Shown piece after piece: positions 51,395 to 60,108 of a stretch of 64,000 nucleotides of DNA (the stretch's first letter is position 1; each line of letters begins with the position of its first letter). The stretch is from Candidatus Contendobacter odensis Run_B_J11 (GTDB lineage: Bacteria > Pseudomonadota > Gammaproteobacteria > Competibacterales > Competibacteraceae). A program made the position numbers and the translations under genes. The notes beneath the pieces were generated by a model that did not search any database, had not been told where the DNA came from, and saw only the letters and a program-made list of their open reading frames with translations. The stretch spans positions 22,590 through 86,589 of the forward strand of contig NZ_CBTK010000028.1 of the NCBI RefSeq assembly GCF_000531125.1, in the 5' to 3' direction.

Positions 51395-51444
51395 GAGTCC
51401 GCTTGCGGGCGGTTCCTAATGAGTTATCGCCTGCAAGCAGACTC
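51395..51444. repeat. Long inverted repeat (REP-like) upstream of the MscS-like gene
   Basis: GAGTCCGCTTGCGGGCG (51395-51411) and CGCCTGCAAGCAGACTC (51428-51444) form 17-base arms with two mismatches, both possible G-U pairs, around a 16-base loop. The flanking GTGGGAGTCCGCTTGCGGG resembles Pseudomonas-type REP units. It ends 55 bases before the MscS-like start codon. The rest of the 51000-51500 gap shows no gene. Confidence 0.6.
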
Positions 51445-51499
51445 TTGATAACCGACGAATACCTATACGGAAATGGGATCAACCTACCGGAGGAATTCC

Positions 51500-53203
51500 A
51501 TGTCTTTTCGCTGGCTAGCCCTCGTCGCCCTCTGTGTTCTGTTGAACCCGGTGCATGCCCAGCCGGTCACCGCTGCCGCTCCCTCGGAAAACAACCCTGA
51601 AGCCTTGCAACCCGTGGAACCCCCCTCACAGGAAGAACAATTACGGACGCTTCTCGACACCATCAAGGAGGTCGAAACCGAGCGCGCCACCCTCAGTCGG
51701 CAATTAAAGCGCACTGCCGACACCGCTGAAGCAAAACAACTCAACGATCGGATCGAACAGATCGCCAACCGACTTAAGGAACTGCAGACCGCGTTCGAAC
51801 AACTGGCAACCGGAGGGATCAGTGGATTGGAGCTTCAGCGACAGGCCGGCGCGGCGTTCAACTGGCAAAAGGAACTGGAGGATGTACTCCGACCGCTGTT
51901 CGACGAACTTAAACAGTTGACCGAACGACCGCGCACCATCGAGCGTCTGCGCAGCGAACGGACCATGTATCAAAACCAGATCCAGACTGCTGACGCCGCC
52001 ATGGCCCATATCGAAAAAACCTTGATGACGATGGAGGATCCCGTCGTTAAAAAGGCGCTCAAGGCGACCTTGGAACAATGGCAAAGCTATCAGGAAGATG
52101 CATCAAGCCATCTGCAGCGAATCAATATCCAACTCGAACGGCTGGCGGCGCCAACCCAGGAACCCGGTCAGGGGCTCGCGGTCACCCTCCAGGAGTTTGC
52201 CAACGGTCGGGGGTTAAATCTGGTGCTCGCGCTGGGGGGGTTCACGCTGATGTATCTGGTCTTGGCGGGGTTGGGCCGGCTGGTTGGCAGGGTGATGAAC
52301 CGGGGTCGTGAACCCGGCACCCGCCGAACGGCGCGAGTGGTTGCATTGTGTTTCCGGGTGCTGACCCTGATTCTGGCTCTGTTTGTCGCTTCCCTGATTT
52401 TGTACGCGCGTGGCGACTGGCTGCTGCTGGGTCTGTTAATTTTGCTGGTGATCAGCTTCTTGTGGGGATTGCGGCAATCACTGCCGCGCTACATGCAGGA
52501 GATTCGCACGCTGCTCAGCATGGGTGGCGTTCGGGAAGGCGAACGAGTCATCTACGAGGGGGTGCCGTGGAAAATCACCTCGCTCAATCTGTATTCGACC
52601 CTGCATAACCCCCTGCTGCGCCGCGGCGTGCTGCGGTTGCCACTGGACAGGATGGTCAGCTTGCAGTCGCGTCCCTACGCCCCGCAAGAACCCTGGTTTC
52701 CCAGTCAGGAAAACGACATTGTGATTCTGGATGGCGATATCTACGGCAAGGTGCTGTTGCAAACGCCAGAGGTCGTGCAGCTTCAGGTCATCGGCGCGAC
52801 CACCAGCTACACCGTCGCCAATTACTTGGGCAAGAACCCCCGCAATTTGTCACGCGACGGCTTTGCTGTGCCGATGGTTGTTGGTCTGGATTACCGGCAT
52901 CAGGGTGAGATTCTGACCGGCATCGTCCCGGCATTGCGCACCTATCTGGAGGAGCAGTTAAAGGAACAGCCGTTCCATCCCTACCTCACGACGCTGCTGG
53001 TGGAATTCAACGAAGCCGCCAGTTCCTCGCTGAATTTGTTGCTTGTGGCGGTTTTCACCGGCGCCGGGGCCGATCATTACTGGTCGATTCGCCGCTTCCT
53101 GCAACGCGCCACAGTCAGCGCCTGCAATCAGTATGGCTGGACGATCCCGTTCGATCAGTTGACTGTGCACTTGCCGCCGGCGCAGCAACGGCTGCCGCGA
53201 TAG
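51500..53203 (+). CDS. MscS-like mechanosensitive channel family protein
   Basis: A 567-residue protein with a signal peptide (residues 1-20, WLALVALCVLLNPVHA), a charged coiled-coil periplasmic region (about 38-225), and membrane spans at about 240-262, 283-303 and 306-328. The MscS-like beta domain starts at GVREGERVIYEGVPWKITSL and includes GVLRLPLDRMVSLQSRPYAP. The C-terminal part (about 450-560) fits the MscS alpha/beta region. It probably releases solutes upon hypo-osmotic shock, though the pore helix is diverged. The start follows a strong GGAGG. The gene appears monocistronic. Confidence 0.65.
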   Translation: MSFRWLALVALCVLLNPVHAQPVTAAAPSENNPEALQPVEPPSQEEQLRTLLDTIKEVETERATLSRQLKRTADTAEAKQLNDRIEQIANRLKELQTAFEQLATGGISGLELQRQAGAAFNWQKELEDVLRPLFDELKQLTERPRTIERLRSERTMYQNQIQTADAAMAHIEKTLMTMEDPVVKKALKATLEQWQSYQEDASSHLQRINIQLERLAAPTQEPGQGLAVTLQEFANGRGLNLVLALGGFTLMYLVLAGLGRLVGRVMNRGREPGTRRTARVVALCFRVLTLILALFVASLILYARGDWLLLGLLILLVISFLWGLRQSLPRYMQEIRTLLSMGGVREGERVIYEGVPWKITSLNLYSTLHNPLLRRGVLRLPLDRMVSLQSRPYAPQEPWFPSQENDIVILDGDIYGKVLLQTPEVVQLQVIGATTSYTVANYLGKNPRNLSRDGFAVPMVVGLDYRHQGEILTGIVPALRTYLEEQLKEQPFHPYLTTLLVEFNEAASSSLNLLLVAVFTGAGADHYWSIRRFLQRATVSACNQYGWTIPFDQLTVHLPPAQQRLPR

Positions 53204-53216
53204 CGGTAGGGGCTCA

Positions 53217-53384
53217 GAGGCTGTCTAAAAACTAAGTTATTGATCTGTTTAATGGTGGAGTCGAGTTAAAACTGGCTAGAAGCGGGTTCCGCGCTAAATT
53301 TTTGTTCAAAATCAAAAACTGGCTAGAAGCGGGTTCCGCGCTAAATTTTTGTTCAAAATCAATGGCGAGTTTTGCGACAGTCTC
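53217..53384. mobile_element. 168-bp MITE-like element with terminal inverted repeats
   Basis: The ends are GAGGCTGTCTAAAA (53217-53230) and TTTTGCGACAGTCTC (53370-53384, reverse complement GAGACTGTCGCAAAA). Both flanks carry TCA (53214-53216 and 53385-53387), a likely 3-base target duplication of the T-N-A type used by some IS5-family elements. Inside is a tandem 47-base repeat and no coding frame, so it would need a transposase in trans. Confidence 0.6.
53268..53360. repeat. Tandem 47-base direct repeat, two copies
   Basis: A 46-base identical stretch beginning AAAACTGGCTAGAAGC and ending TTCAAAATC occurs at 53268-53313 and again at 53315-53360, a period of 47 bases. Each copy holds GCGGGTTCCGCG-like inverted text. 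The repeats lie inside the MITE-like element. Confidence 0.9.
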
Positions 53385-53474
53385 TCACCGCTGCCGGGTG
53401 AATATCGCAATCGCGGTGCGGTGGACTGGCGGAGTTTTGCAACCGGGCACGGTGTTTAGCACGGTCGGACGATA

Positions 53475-53502
53475 AAAAAGGCGCGTTGCGACGCGCCTTT
53501 TT
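53475..53502. terminator. Strong bidirectional intrinsic terminator after aqpZ
   Basis: AAAAAGGCGCGT (53475-53486) pairs perfectly with ACGCGCCTTTTT (53491-53502) around a TGCG loop. Both strands show a GC stem followed by a T-run, so it can end aqpZ from the right and the MscS-like transcript from the left. Confidence 0.9.
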
Positions 53503-53518
53503 GCCTGCGGTTACAGCT

Positions 53519-54238
53519 TCAGGCGGGATGATCGCTCGCCATCCAGCGGTGGAAGAAGCCCGCCACCGCTGCGCCGAGGATGGGCGCAAGCCAGAACAGC
53601 CACAACTGCTGCAAGGCCCAGCCGCCGACGAAGATCGCCTGACTGGTGCTGCGCGCCGGGTTGACCGAGGTGTTGGTGACCGGGATGCTGATCAGATGGA
53701 TCAGCGTCAGACACAGGCCGATGGCAATGGGCGCGAAGCCAGCCGGGGTGTTCTTATGGGTCGAACCCAGGATGACAATCAGGAAAAAGAAGGTCATCAC
53801 CACTTCGGATACCAGCGCGGCGGTCATCCCATAGCCTCCCGGCGAGTGCGCGTCGAAACCGTTGGCGGCAAAACCGCTGGCGACCAGATCAAACCCCGGC
53901 TTTCCCGTAGCGATCAGATAAATGATACCCGCGCCGGCGATACCGCCCAGCACTTGGGCGATGATGTAGGGAATCAGGTCGGAAGCCGGAAAACGACCGC
54001 CGGCCCACAAACCGACCGAAACGGCGGGATTCAAATGGCAACCGGAGATATGGCCGATGGCATAGGCCATGGTCAGCACGGTTAAGCCGAAAGCCAGTGC
54101 TACGCCAACCAGAGCGATGCCGAGGGGATACTTGTCAGGGCCGTAGAAAACGGCGGCCAGCACAGCGCTGCCGCAGCCGCCTAATACCAGCCAGAGGGTA
54201 CCGATGAATTCAGCAGCGAGACGATTTGTCAGGGGCAT
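53519..54238 (-). CDS. aqpZ: Aquaporin Z
   Basis: Water channel of the MIP family, 239 residues, six helices plus two half-helices. Both NPA boxes are present: [11 protein letters not shown] (about 67) and [12 protein letters not shown] (about 189), the latter followed by the selectivity-filter Arg. The start [21 protein letters not shown] is typical AqpZ. It is monocistronic and ends at a strong terminator. Together with the MscS-like gene on the other side of the terminator it suggests a local osmotic-stress theme (inference). Confidence 0.95.
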   Translation of the reverse strand: MPLTNRLAAEFIGTLWLVLGGCGSAVLAAVFYGPDKYPLGIALVGVALAFGLTVLTMAYAIGHISGCHLNPAVSVGLWAGGRFPASDLIPYIIAQVLGGIAGAGIIYLIATGKPGFDLVASGFAANGFDAHSPGGYGMTAALVSEVVMTFFFLIVILGSTHKNTPAGFAPIAIGLCLTLIHLISIPVTNTSVNPARSTSQAIFVGGWALQQLWLFWLAPILGAAVAGFFHRWMASDHPA

Positions 54239-54354
54239 GTTAAACCTCGTCGAAATGTTGATTATTGGTTGTTGATGATAACAGAGACAGATTGCCAGCT
54301 AAATTATACATGTTGCTGGCTGGATTTATTTTAAGAATAGCTGGCCGAACCGGA

Positions 54355-57207
54355 TTATCCATTCCCGGTTTCGCCCCGTTCCAGCAGCGTCCGTAACTTC
54401 TTTCCCAATTCGGCTTTCCGGTAGGGCTTGGTTAAGACATCAACGCCCTCGGCAAGCTGGCCGCTCCCAATCAGGGCATGTTCGGTATAACCCGAAGTGA
54501 ATAGTACCCGCAGTCCGGGATAACGGCGTTGGGCTTCAGCGGCCAGCCTGGCGCCGTCCATCTCGCCCGGTAGCACGATATCGGTGAATAACAGAGCAAT
54601 CCGGGGTGTCCTTTCCAGCAGCCGGATCGCTGTTTCAGCTTCGCCGGCCTGCTGGATTTCATAGCCCATGCCTTGCAAGGCGTTGACGGCGAACAGGCGG
54701 ACATCGGCATCATCTTCGACCACCAGAATGATTTCACCCTGGCCTTGAATTGCGCTATCGGCGATAGGCAGCGGCTCTGCGGCAGGAGTGGCTGCTGACA
54801 CGGTCGGTGGCAGATAAAGCCGCACCGTGGCGCCTTGGCCGGGTTCGCTGTAGATCGTGATATGCCCGCCGGACTGTTTGACCAACCCGTAGACCATGCT
54901 CAGACCCAGCCCGCTGCCCTTGCCGGTTTCCTTGGTGGTGAAAAACGGTTCGAAGACATGCTCCAGCACCGCCGGCGTCATGCCAATGCCAGTATCGCTG
55001 ACGGTCAGCATAACGTAGGAGCCGGGTCGCACATCCTCGTGCGCTGCATAATCAGCGTCGAGCTGGACATTGGCGGTTTCCAGCGTGAGCCTGCCGCCTT
55101 GAGGCATGGCGTCGCGAGCGTTGATGACCAGATTAAGCAGGGCATTTTCAAATTGATCCGGATCGATCAGCGTCTGTTCCAGATTGGTAGCCAGTATCGT
55201 GTCAATCTGGATCGTCGCGCCCAGGGTACGCCGCATCAGGTCGAGCATTCCGAGTACCCGCTGGTTCAGATCGGTGGGTTGCGCCAGCAGCGGTTGGCGC
55301 CGTGCGAACGCCAGCAACCGCCGGCTGAGATTGGCGCCCCGATCCACCGCCTTGAGGGCCTGCTGAGTGAGTTGATGCAGTCGGGGCTGCGCCGTCAATT
55401 GCTCGTGCAACAGTTCCAGATTGCCCATGATGATGGCGAGCAGATTATTGAAATCATGAGCAATTCCTCCGGTCAACTGGCCGATGGCCTGCATTTTCTG
55501 CGCTTGCCGGAGTTGGGCTTCAGACTGTTTGCGCTGAGTGATGTCGCGGGCTACTACGATGGCGGCGGACTTGGCGTCAAACTGCACCTCAAGCGGCGCG
55601 GTACGCGACTCGAACCAGCGCAGTCCTGAAGGGGTTGCCAGCTCGTATTCGGCAATTTGAATGCGCTGGGTCGCCAGTGCGCGGCGGATAATATCGAGAA
55701 AAAATTCCGCCATTTCCGGGGAATGCACCTGGCTCAGGAGTTTCCCCCGGAGCGGGCCGATGGCGATCTGATCCCGCCGCGCGGCCAGAATTTCGCGATA
55801 GCAACCATCTTCGTCAACCACGAACACCAGATCGGGAATTGCCTTGGTTATGGCGAGCAGCCGGGCTTCACTTTCCCGCAAGGCTTTTTCCGTCTGTTGG
55901 TGTTCCGCGATTTCCCAGGTGAGGGAGTCGTTGGTCGCGGCTAACTGGGCGGTGCGTTCGCTGACCCGTTGTTCGAGTAAAACATTGGCTTCGCGCAATT
56001 CCGCATGAGCCTGTTGCATCGAGGCTCGCATGGTATTGAACGAGCGGGTGAGTTCACCAATTTCATCGTCCCTCTCGACGGGAATATCTTCGTTCAGGCC
56101 CCCATTGGTCAGTCGCCGGGTCGCTTTGGACAGAGCGATCAGGGGAAGGGCCAAGAATTCGGCGCGCTGCTTGGACAGGACATAGGCCACCCCCAGCATG
56201 ATAAAGATCAGCGCTATCAGGTTACCGACCGTCATGGAACTGGCGGCGCTCGCTGCTTCGGCTTCTTGTTCCAGGCGCATCCTGGAGTTTGCCGCCAGCG
56301 CTGATGCCAACGCGATGACCTGATTTGCCAGCGGATCGGTTTCCTGAGCCAGGGTGTGGATCGCGATGTTCCAGTTGGGCGAGCGGCGGATGCGGATCAC
56401 CTCCTGTGCGAACTGGGTGAAGGCGCGCAATTCCATTCGCAGCAGGTTCAGAAACTGGGATTGCTCAGGGGTGGGCAGCGGACTGGTAGTCAGTTGTGCG
56501 ACCGTGGCTGTGGTCCGTTCCAATTGCTGGCGGAACTGCTCTTCGTAATTCAAGCCGTTGCTGCCCAGGATTTCCCGCAGCAGCAGGTGCGTGGTGGCGA
56601 AGGCGTTCTGAAGTTCCGCCAGGCGCGCCAGCAGGATTTTGCGCTCGGAGCCGCCGTCCTGCGCGATTTCCTCCTGAAGCAGGGCTGCAATCACCGAATT
56701 CAGTTTATCGGCGCTCGGCTCAACGTCGAGTAGATAAGCGACCCGCGCCGGGTCGTTGCCTGGCGTGTGCGCGATGTCCTGCACCCACCACTGCGATTCC
56801 CGCAGATCGGCCAGCAGCGCCTTAAGGTTTTGCAGGCGTTGTAGATCACAGGCTTGCTCAAGTACGCGCCGACACTCCTGGTTAAGCAGGGCCAGCGCCG
56901 GCTGGATATCTTCGCGCCAGGCCACTTGCCAGTCGTCCAGAAATTTCTGATCGTTCAAGCTAACCCAGCCGCGCAGGTTAGCCAGCGAATGTTGCACCCC
57001 GGTGAGCATCTGCGACGAGGCTTGCATCAGCGGTACGCCCTCATTCACCAGCAGGTTCACTCGGGCGCGCAGTTCGAAGGTGGAGATCAGGGCGATGCAG
57101 AGGATAGCCAGTCCCACTGCCGCAACCGATAGATGGGACAGCAGGAGCTGTCGACCCAGCGACCGTTGTTGTAGCGTGCGTTCATTTTTCCGGGGTGTCG
57201 GACTCAT
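54355..57207 (-). CDS. Hybrid sensor histidine kinase (HAMP-PAS-HisKA-HATPase-REC)
   Basis: A 950-residue sensor. Membrane helices at about 25-47 and 322-342 bracket a periplasmic helical sensor of some 270 residues. Then come HAMP (about 345-400), coiled coil, PAS (about 450-560), HisKA with GGIAHDFNNLLAIIMGNLEL (phospho-acceptor His), HATPase with LLNLVINARDAMPQGGRL and GSGLGLSMVYGLVKQSGG, and a C-terminal receiver with ILVVEDDADVRLF, phospho-acceptor Asp in FTDIVLPGEMDG and Lys in LTKPYRK. Its first 26 bases overlap the preceding periplasmic-protein gene, with a receiver-only regulator further upstream, so the three are an operon. Confidence 0.93.
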   Translation of the reverse strand: MSPTPRKNERTLQQRSLGRQLLLSHLSVAAVGLAILCIALISTFELRARVNLLVNEGVPLMQASSQMLTGVQHSLANLRGWVSLNDQKFLDDWQVAWREDIQPALALLNQECRRVLEQACDLQRLQNLKALLADLRESQWWVQDIAHTPGNDPARVAYLLDVEPSADKLNSVIAALLQEEIAQDGGSERKILLARLAELQNAFATTHLLLREILGSNGLNYEEQFRQQLERTTATVAQLTTSPLPTPEQSQFLNLLRMELRAFTQFAQEVIRIRRSPNWNIAIHTLAQETDPLANQVIALASALAANSRMRLEQEAEAASAASSMTVGNLIALIFIMLGVAYVLSKQRAEFLALPLIALSKATRRLTNGGLNEDIPVERDDEIGELTRSFNTMRASMQQAHAELREANVLLEQRVSERTAQLAATNDSLTWEIAEHQQTEKALRESEARLLAITKAIPDLVFVVDEDGCYREILAARRDQIAIGPLRGKLLSQVHSPEMAEFFLDIIRRALATQRIQIAEYELATPSGLRWFESRTAPLEVQFDAKSAAIVVARDITQRKQSEAQLRQAQKMQAIGQLTGGIAHDFNNLLAIIMGNLELLHEQLTAQPRLHQLTQQALKAVDRGANLSRRLLAFARRQPLLAQPTDLNQRVLGMLDLMRRTLGATIQIDTILATNLEQTLIDPDQFENALLNLVINARDAMPQGGRLTLETANVQLDADYAAHEDVRPGSYVMLTVSDTGIGMTPAVLEHVFEPFFTTKETGKGSGLGLSMVYGLVKQSGGHITIYSEPGQGATVRLYLPPTVSAATPAAEPLPIADSAIQGQGEIILVVEDDADVRLFAVNALQGMGYEIQQAGEAETAIRLLERTPRIALLFTDIVLPGEMDGARLAAEAQRRYPGLRVLFTSGYTEHALIGSGQLAEGVDVLTKPYRKAELGKKLRTLLERGETGNG

Positions 57208-58183
57208 GGCGGATATTCCCGGATGGCGTGGAGCAATGGGCCGATGCGTAGCATTCGAGTTGCTCCAGTTGCGCTTGCAGGATGCCGGCGCGCTGGTAGC
57301 TGTGCGCGGGGAATTTCAATCCCGGATAGATGCTCTGAGGTGGCAGTTTGGCGATACCCAGGTGTTTGTGGAGAAGATCAAGCTGGGAGACGATCAGTGA
57401 AGCCACAACGAACACGTCATTCGGCGTCAGATGGGTCGTATCGATCTGGCGGATGTCAACGGTGAGTACGGGAAGCTCCAGCGCTTGAAAGAGACGGGTA
57501 ATGCTTTGCAGGCAGGCGATCAGTCGGCGGTATACATCACTGGGGAGCTTGTTGGGTTCAAAGGGGGGTTCTGCCGGAATCCGGATCGCGTCGGGATAGT
57601 GCGCCAGCAGGCGAGCAGCATAACCGACCGCCAGAGTCACCTCAGTGTAGACGTCGGTCGGAGCGAAATGCCGCTCCAGCAGCGAATCCAACTGGCGGTT
57701 CAGGTTCAGGATCGCGGTAAAGAGGTCGGTCGCGAGGGGCACCAACGCCATTTCGGTTGTCTCGGCCAGCTTCAATTCGCCCATGATCTGGCGGAGAAGA
57801 CGATGAGCCTGTTGCAAAGTGGGGAGAATATCCTGCATATCGATATCGCCCACAGGCACCGAGGGGGCCGGCGAATGAGTTCGCACGACTTCGAACATCA
57901 ATCGGTCGGTTTTTTGCCACAGCGTCAGCGTCTGAAAATACAGATCGCGAGGCAGGTCGCTGCGAATGCCGATGTCCAGCTCGCTGACCTTGGCGACCCC
58001 CATAAATAGACGCAGTTGTTCCAAATCGCGGCTAAAGACTTCCATTTGTCGGGAAATAGCGGCGACTGCTGCCGCGTTGCTTTCGGTGGGTGGTGGGATC
58101 GCCGGAGCGTTGATATCAGTGGCGCTGGCGCTGAACACCACGATCAGAAACATCAGTTTTAGAGACGTGCGCCACGGAATCAT
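57182..58183 (-). CDS. Secreted protein of unknown function in a two-component operon
   Basis: A 333-residue protein with an N-terminal signal segment (RTSLKLMFLIVVFSASATD). The mature part is largely helical without cysteine motifs I recognise: an early coiled coil (AISRQMEVFSRDLEQLRLFM) and several leucine-rich helical pairs. I do not recognise the family. It sits between a receiver-only response regulator (start overlaps its stop by four bases) and a hybrid kinase (26-base overlap). A role as periplasmic ligand-binding or accessory subunit for that kinase is an inference from position. Confidence 0.6.
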   Translation of the reverse strand: MIPWRTSLKLMFLIVVFSASATDINAPAIPPPTESNAAAVAAISRQMEVFSRDLEQLRLFMGVAKVSELDIGIRSDLPRDLYFQTLTLWQKTDRLMFEVVRTHSPAPSVPVGDIDMQDILPTLQQAHRLLRQIMGELKLAETTEMALVPLATDLFTAILNLNRQLDSLLERHFAPTDVYTEVTLAVGYAARLLAHYPDAIRIPAEPPFEPNKLPSDVYRRLIACLQSITRLFQALELPVLTVDIRQIDTTHLTPNDVFVVASLIVSQLDLLHKHLGIAKLPPQSIYPGLKFPAHSYQRAGILQAQLEQLECYASAHCSTPSGNIRHESDTPEK

Positions 58184-58560
58184 GGAGGATTCTGCCTGCT
58201 GAGAGCCGCACGCAACTGGGGCAGCGCAACGGGTTTTACCAAAGTCGTCACAGTGCGTAACCCCATGAATTCTGCCAGTGTTTTCGCCTCTTGGGCGTAA
58301 TCCGTGCCGTAGCCGGTAGTGATGATTAGGTCGTTGGTGTAGCCCTGTTGCAGCGTCCACAGCACTAATTCGTTACCGTCAATATCCGGCATGATCATAT
58401 CAACGATGATCAGGGTTGGTTGAACTTCGGCATAGCACTTCTGAAACGCTTGGCCGTGGGTGGTCACGGTCACTTCGTAATCGAGAGTGAGGGCAACTCG
58501 GCGGACAAATTCACCAAATCCGGGTTCGTCGTCAACGATCAGCAGGCGTTTCGGGTTCAT
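58180..58560 (-). CDS. Single-domain (receiver-only) response regulator
   Basis: A 126-residue CheY-like receiver with no output domain. Acidic pocket VDDEPGFGEF, phospho-acceptor Asp in LIIVDMIMPDIDG (about 53), Thr in IITTGYG and Lys in LVKPVALPQLRAAL (about 109). The ATG at 58560 is used, as the frame upstream is not receiver-like. It is the first gene of the operon with the secreted protein and the hybrid kinase, and probably exchanges phosphate with that kinase. Confidence 0.88.
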   Translation of the reverse strand: MNPKRLLIVDDEPGFGEFVRRVALTLDYEVTVTTHGQAFQKCYAEVQPTLIIVDMIMPDIDGNELVLWTLQQGYTNDLIITTGYGTDYAQEAKTLAEFMGLRTVTTLVKPVALPQLRAALSRQNPP

Positions 58561-58769
58561 CGCGTGGTGTCCATGGTAGTTTTTGGGCGGGGTTGAGTAC
58601 TCCGAATTATATTGCGCTGTTAGTATTGTGCGCCGCAACACGGGTTCAATCAACGTCTCGATTCAGTACAAAAATTCATTGTTTCTATTCATAATTTATC
58701 CTGAAGTGGTATTTCAAACAGCGGGCAAAGTTGACGCTATCAGCGGTCGGGCTTAACATCGCCACGTTA

Positions 58770-58965
58770 GCGATAAGGTTTCCCCTCTGGCGCTCGCCGG
58801 AGGGAATGAAAAGGGAATCTGGTGCGGCAGCCATAAGGTTGCCAATTCCAGGGCTGCCCCCGCAACTGTAAACAGCGAGTCACCCCCCGCGCACCACTGG
58901 CTGAAATGGCTGGGAAGGTTGGGGAAGCGATGAAGACCTGTGAGCCAGGAGACCTGCCGATGTCG
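58770..58965 (+). ncRNA. Cobalamin (B12) riboswitch ahead of cbiMNQO
   Basis: The B12 box AGCCAGGAGACCTGCC lies at 58943-58958. Upstream blocks are the P3/P4 core text AATGAAAAGGGAATCTGGTG (near 58806), GGGCTGCCCCCGCAACTGTAAA (from about 58852, in two conserved parts) and ACCACTGGCTGAAATGGCTGGGAAGG (near 58892, in parts). A likely anti-Shine-Dalgarno or terminator arrangement lies between the box and the cbiM start at 59114. Bound adenosylcobalamin would shut off cobalt uptake. The exact ends are estimated. Confidence 0.93.
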
Positions 58966-59113
58966 TATTCCAGCTTGATTCCGGGCGGGGTGTTCCGGGG
59001 TTGCGGACCGTCTCAGCCAGCGCGTCGCTTTTAACCTATAGGTTGCGGTGACCGCTTCCCCACGACGACCTCTCCCCGATTTTGCCCTGCCCAATAACCG
59101 GGGAGGTTTGTCA

Positions 59114-59797
59114 ATGCACATTGCTGAAGGTTTTTTGCCGCCGTTGCACGCCGCCGTGTGGACTGCGGTTTCCTTGCCGTTGGTCATTATCAGCGCCCAC
59201 CGTGTCAATCGCCTGATGCAGGATCAGCCGCAGATCAAGCTGTTGCTGGCGGCATCGGGCGCGTTCGCGTTCGTGCTGTCAGCGCTTAAATTGCCGTCAG
59301 TGACCGGTAGTTGTTCTCATGCGACCGGCACCGGATTAGGCGCAATTCTGTTTGGTCCCTCGGTGATGGCGCTGTTGGGAACCATCGTGTTGCTGTTTCA
59401 AGCATTATTACTGGCGCATGGCGGTTTGACCACGCTGGGTGCGAATGTATTTTCCATGGCGATTGTCGGGCCGTGGGTGGCCTATGGCATCTTGCGTGGG
59501 ACACAGGGGTTGAACGCGCCGTTGGCGATGAGTGTGTTTCTGGCGGCGATGCTGGGTGATATGGCGACTTATACCGTCACCGCTGGTCAATTGGCGCTGG
59601 CCTTTCCCGATCCGGCCAGTGGCATTTTGGGGTCGTTCATTAAGTTCATGGGCGTATTTGCGCCGACTCAGTTACCGCTGGCGGTGATTGAGGGTTTGCT
59701 GACCGTGGTGATCGTCAATTTATTGCGGCAATACAGCCAGGATGAATTACGCGATTTGCAGGCTTTTCCCCGGTGGTTGGCAGCGGAGGCGCGCTGA
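59114..59797 (+). CDS. cbiM: Cobalt ECF transporter substrate-specific subunit CbiM
   Basis: S-component of the cobalt energy-coupling-factor transporter, 227 residues, about seven helices. The N-terminal [10 protein letters not shown] carries the metal-binding Met1-His2 loop that is the hallmark of CbiM/NikM, so the start must be the ATG at 59114, behind GGGAGG. Further signatures are [21 protein letters not shown] and [21 protein letters not shown], with metal-site histidines. It is the first gene after the B12 riboswitch and shares one base with cbiN. Confidence 0.96.
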   Translation: MHIAEGFLPPLHAAVWTAVSLPLVIISAHRVNRLMQDQPQIKLLLAASGAFAFVLSALKLPSVTGSCSHATGTGLGAILFGPSVMALLGTIVLLFQALLLAHGGLTTLGANVFSMAIVGPWVAYGILRGTQGLNAPLAMSVFLAAMLGDMATYTVTAGQLALAFPDPASGILGSFIKFMGVFAPTQLPLAVIEGLLTVVIVNLLRQYSQDELRDLQAFPRWLAAEAR

Positions 59798-60108
59798 TGA
59801 ACCGGCATAATCTGAGCTTGATCGCAGTGGCAGTGGTGTTGGTGGTCGTTTCGCTGGTGGTCGGCAGCCGACGGGAAGGCGCTGAATTCGCCGGTGCCGA
59901 TGGGCAGGCGATGGCGGCGGCAACCGCGCTTCATCCTGATTATCAGCCTTGGTTTAAGCCGGTCTGGGAACCGCCTTCCGGCGAGGTTGCAAGCCTGCTG
60001 TTTGCGTTGCAGGCGGCGTTGGGTGCCGGAGTACTGGGTTATTACCTGGGCTTTAAGCGCGGCCAATCCCGGCAACGTCAACCGGATCGGGTTGATGCAG
60101 GCGATTGA
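59797..60108 (+). CDS. cbiN: Cobalt transport accessory protein CbiN
   Basis: Small membrane subunit that helps CbiM load cobalt. The 103 residues show two helices (about 6-22 and 64-84) around a periplasmic loop with EFAGADGQAMAAATALHPDY and QPWFKPVWEPPSGEVASLLF, typical of CbiN. The ATG at 59797 overlaps the cbiM stop, and the gene runs 14 bases past the cbiQ start. Confidence 0.93.
   Translation: MNRHNLSLIAVAVVLVVVSLVVGSRREGAEFAGADGQAMAAATALHPDYQPWFKPVWEPPSGEVASLLFALQAALGAGVLGYYLGFKRGQSRQRQPDRVDAGD

Noticed and set aside
53268..53360. Possible CRISPR array
   Set aside because: Only two copies, directly adjacent without spacers, inside a MITE-like element and with no cas genes.
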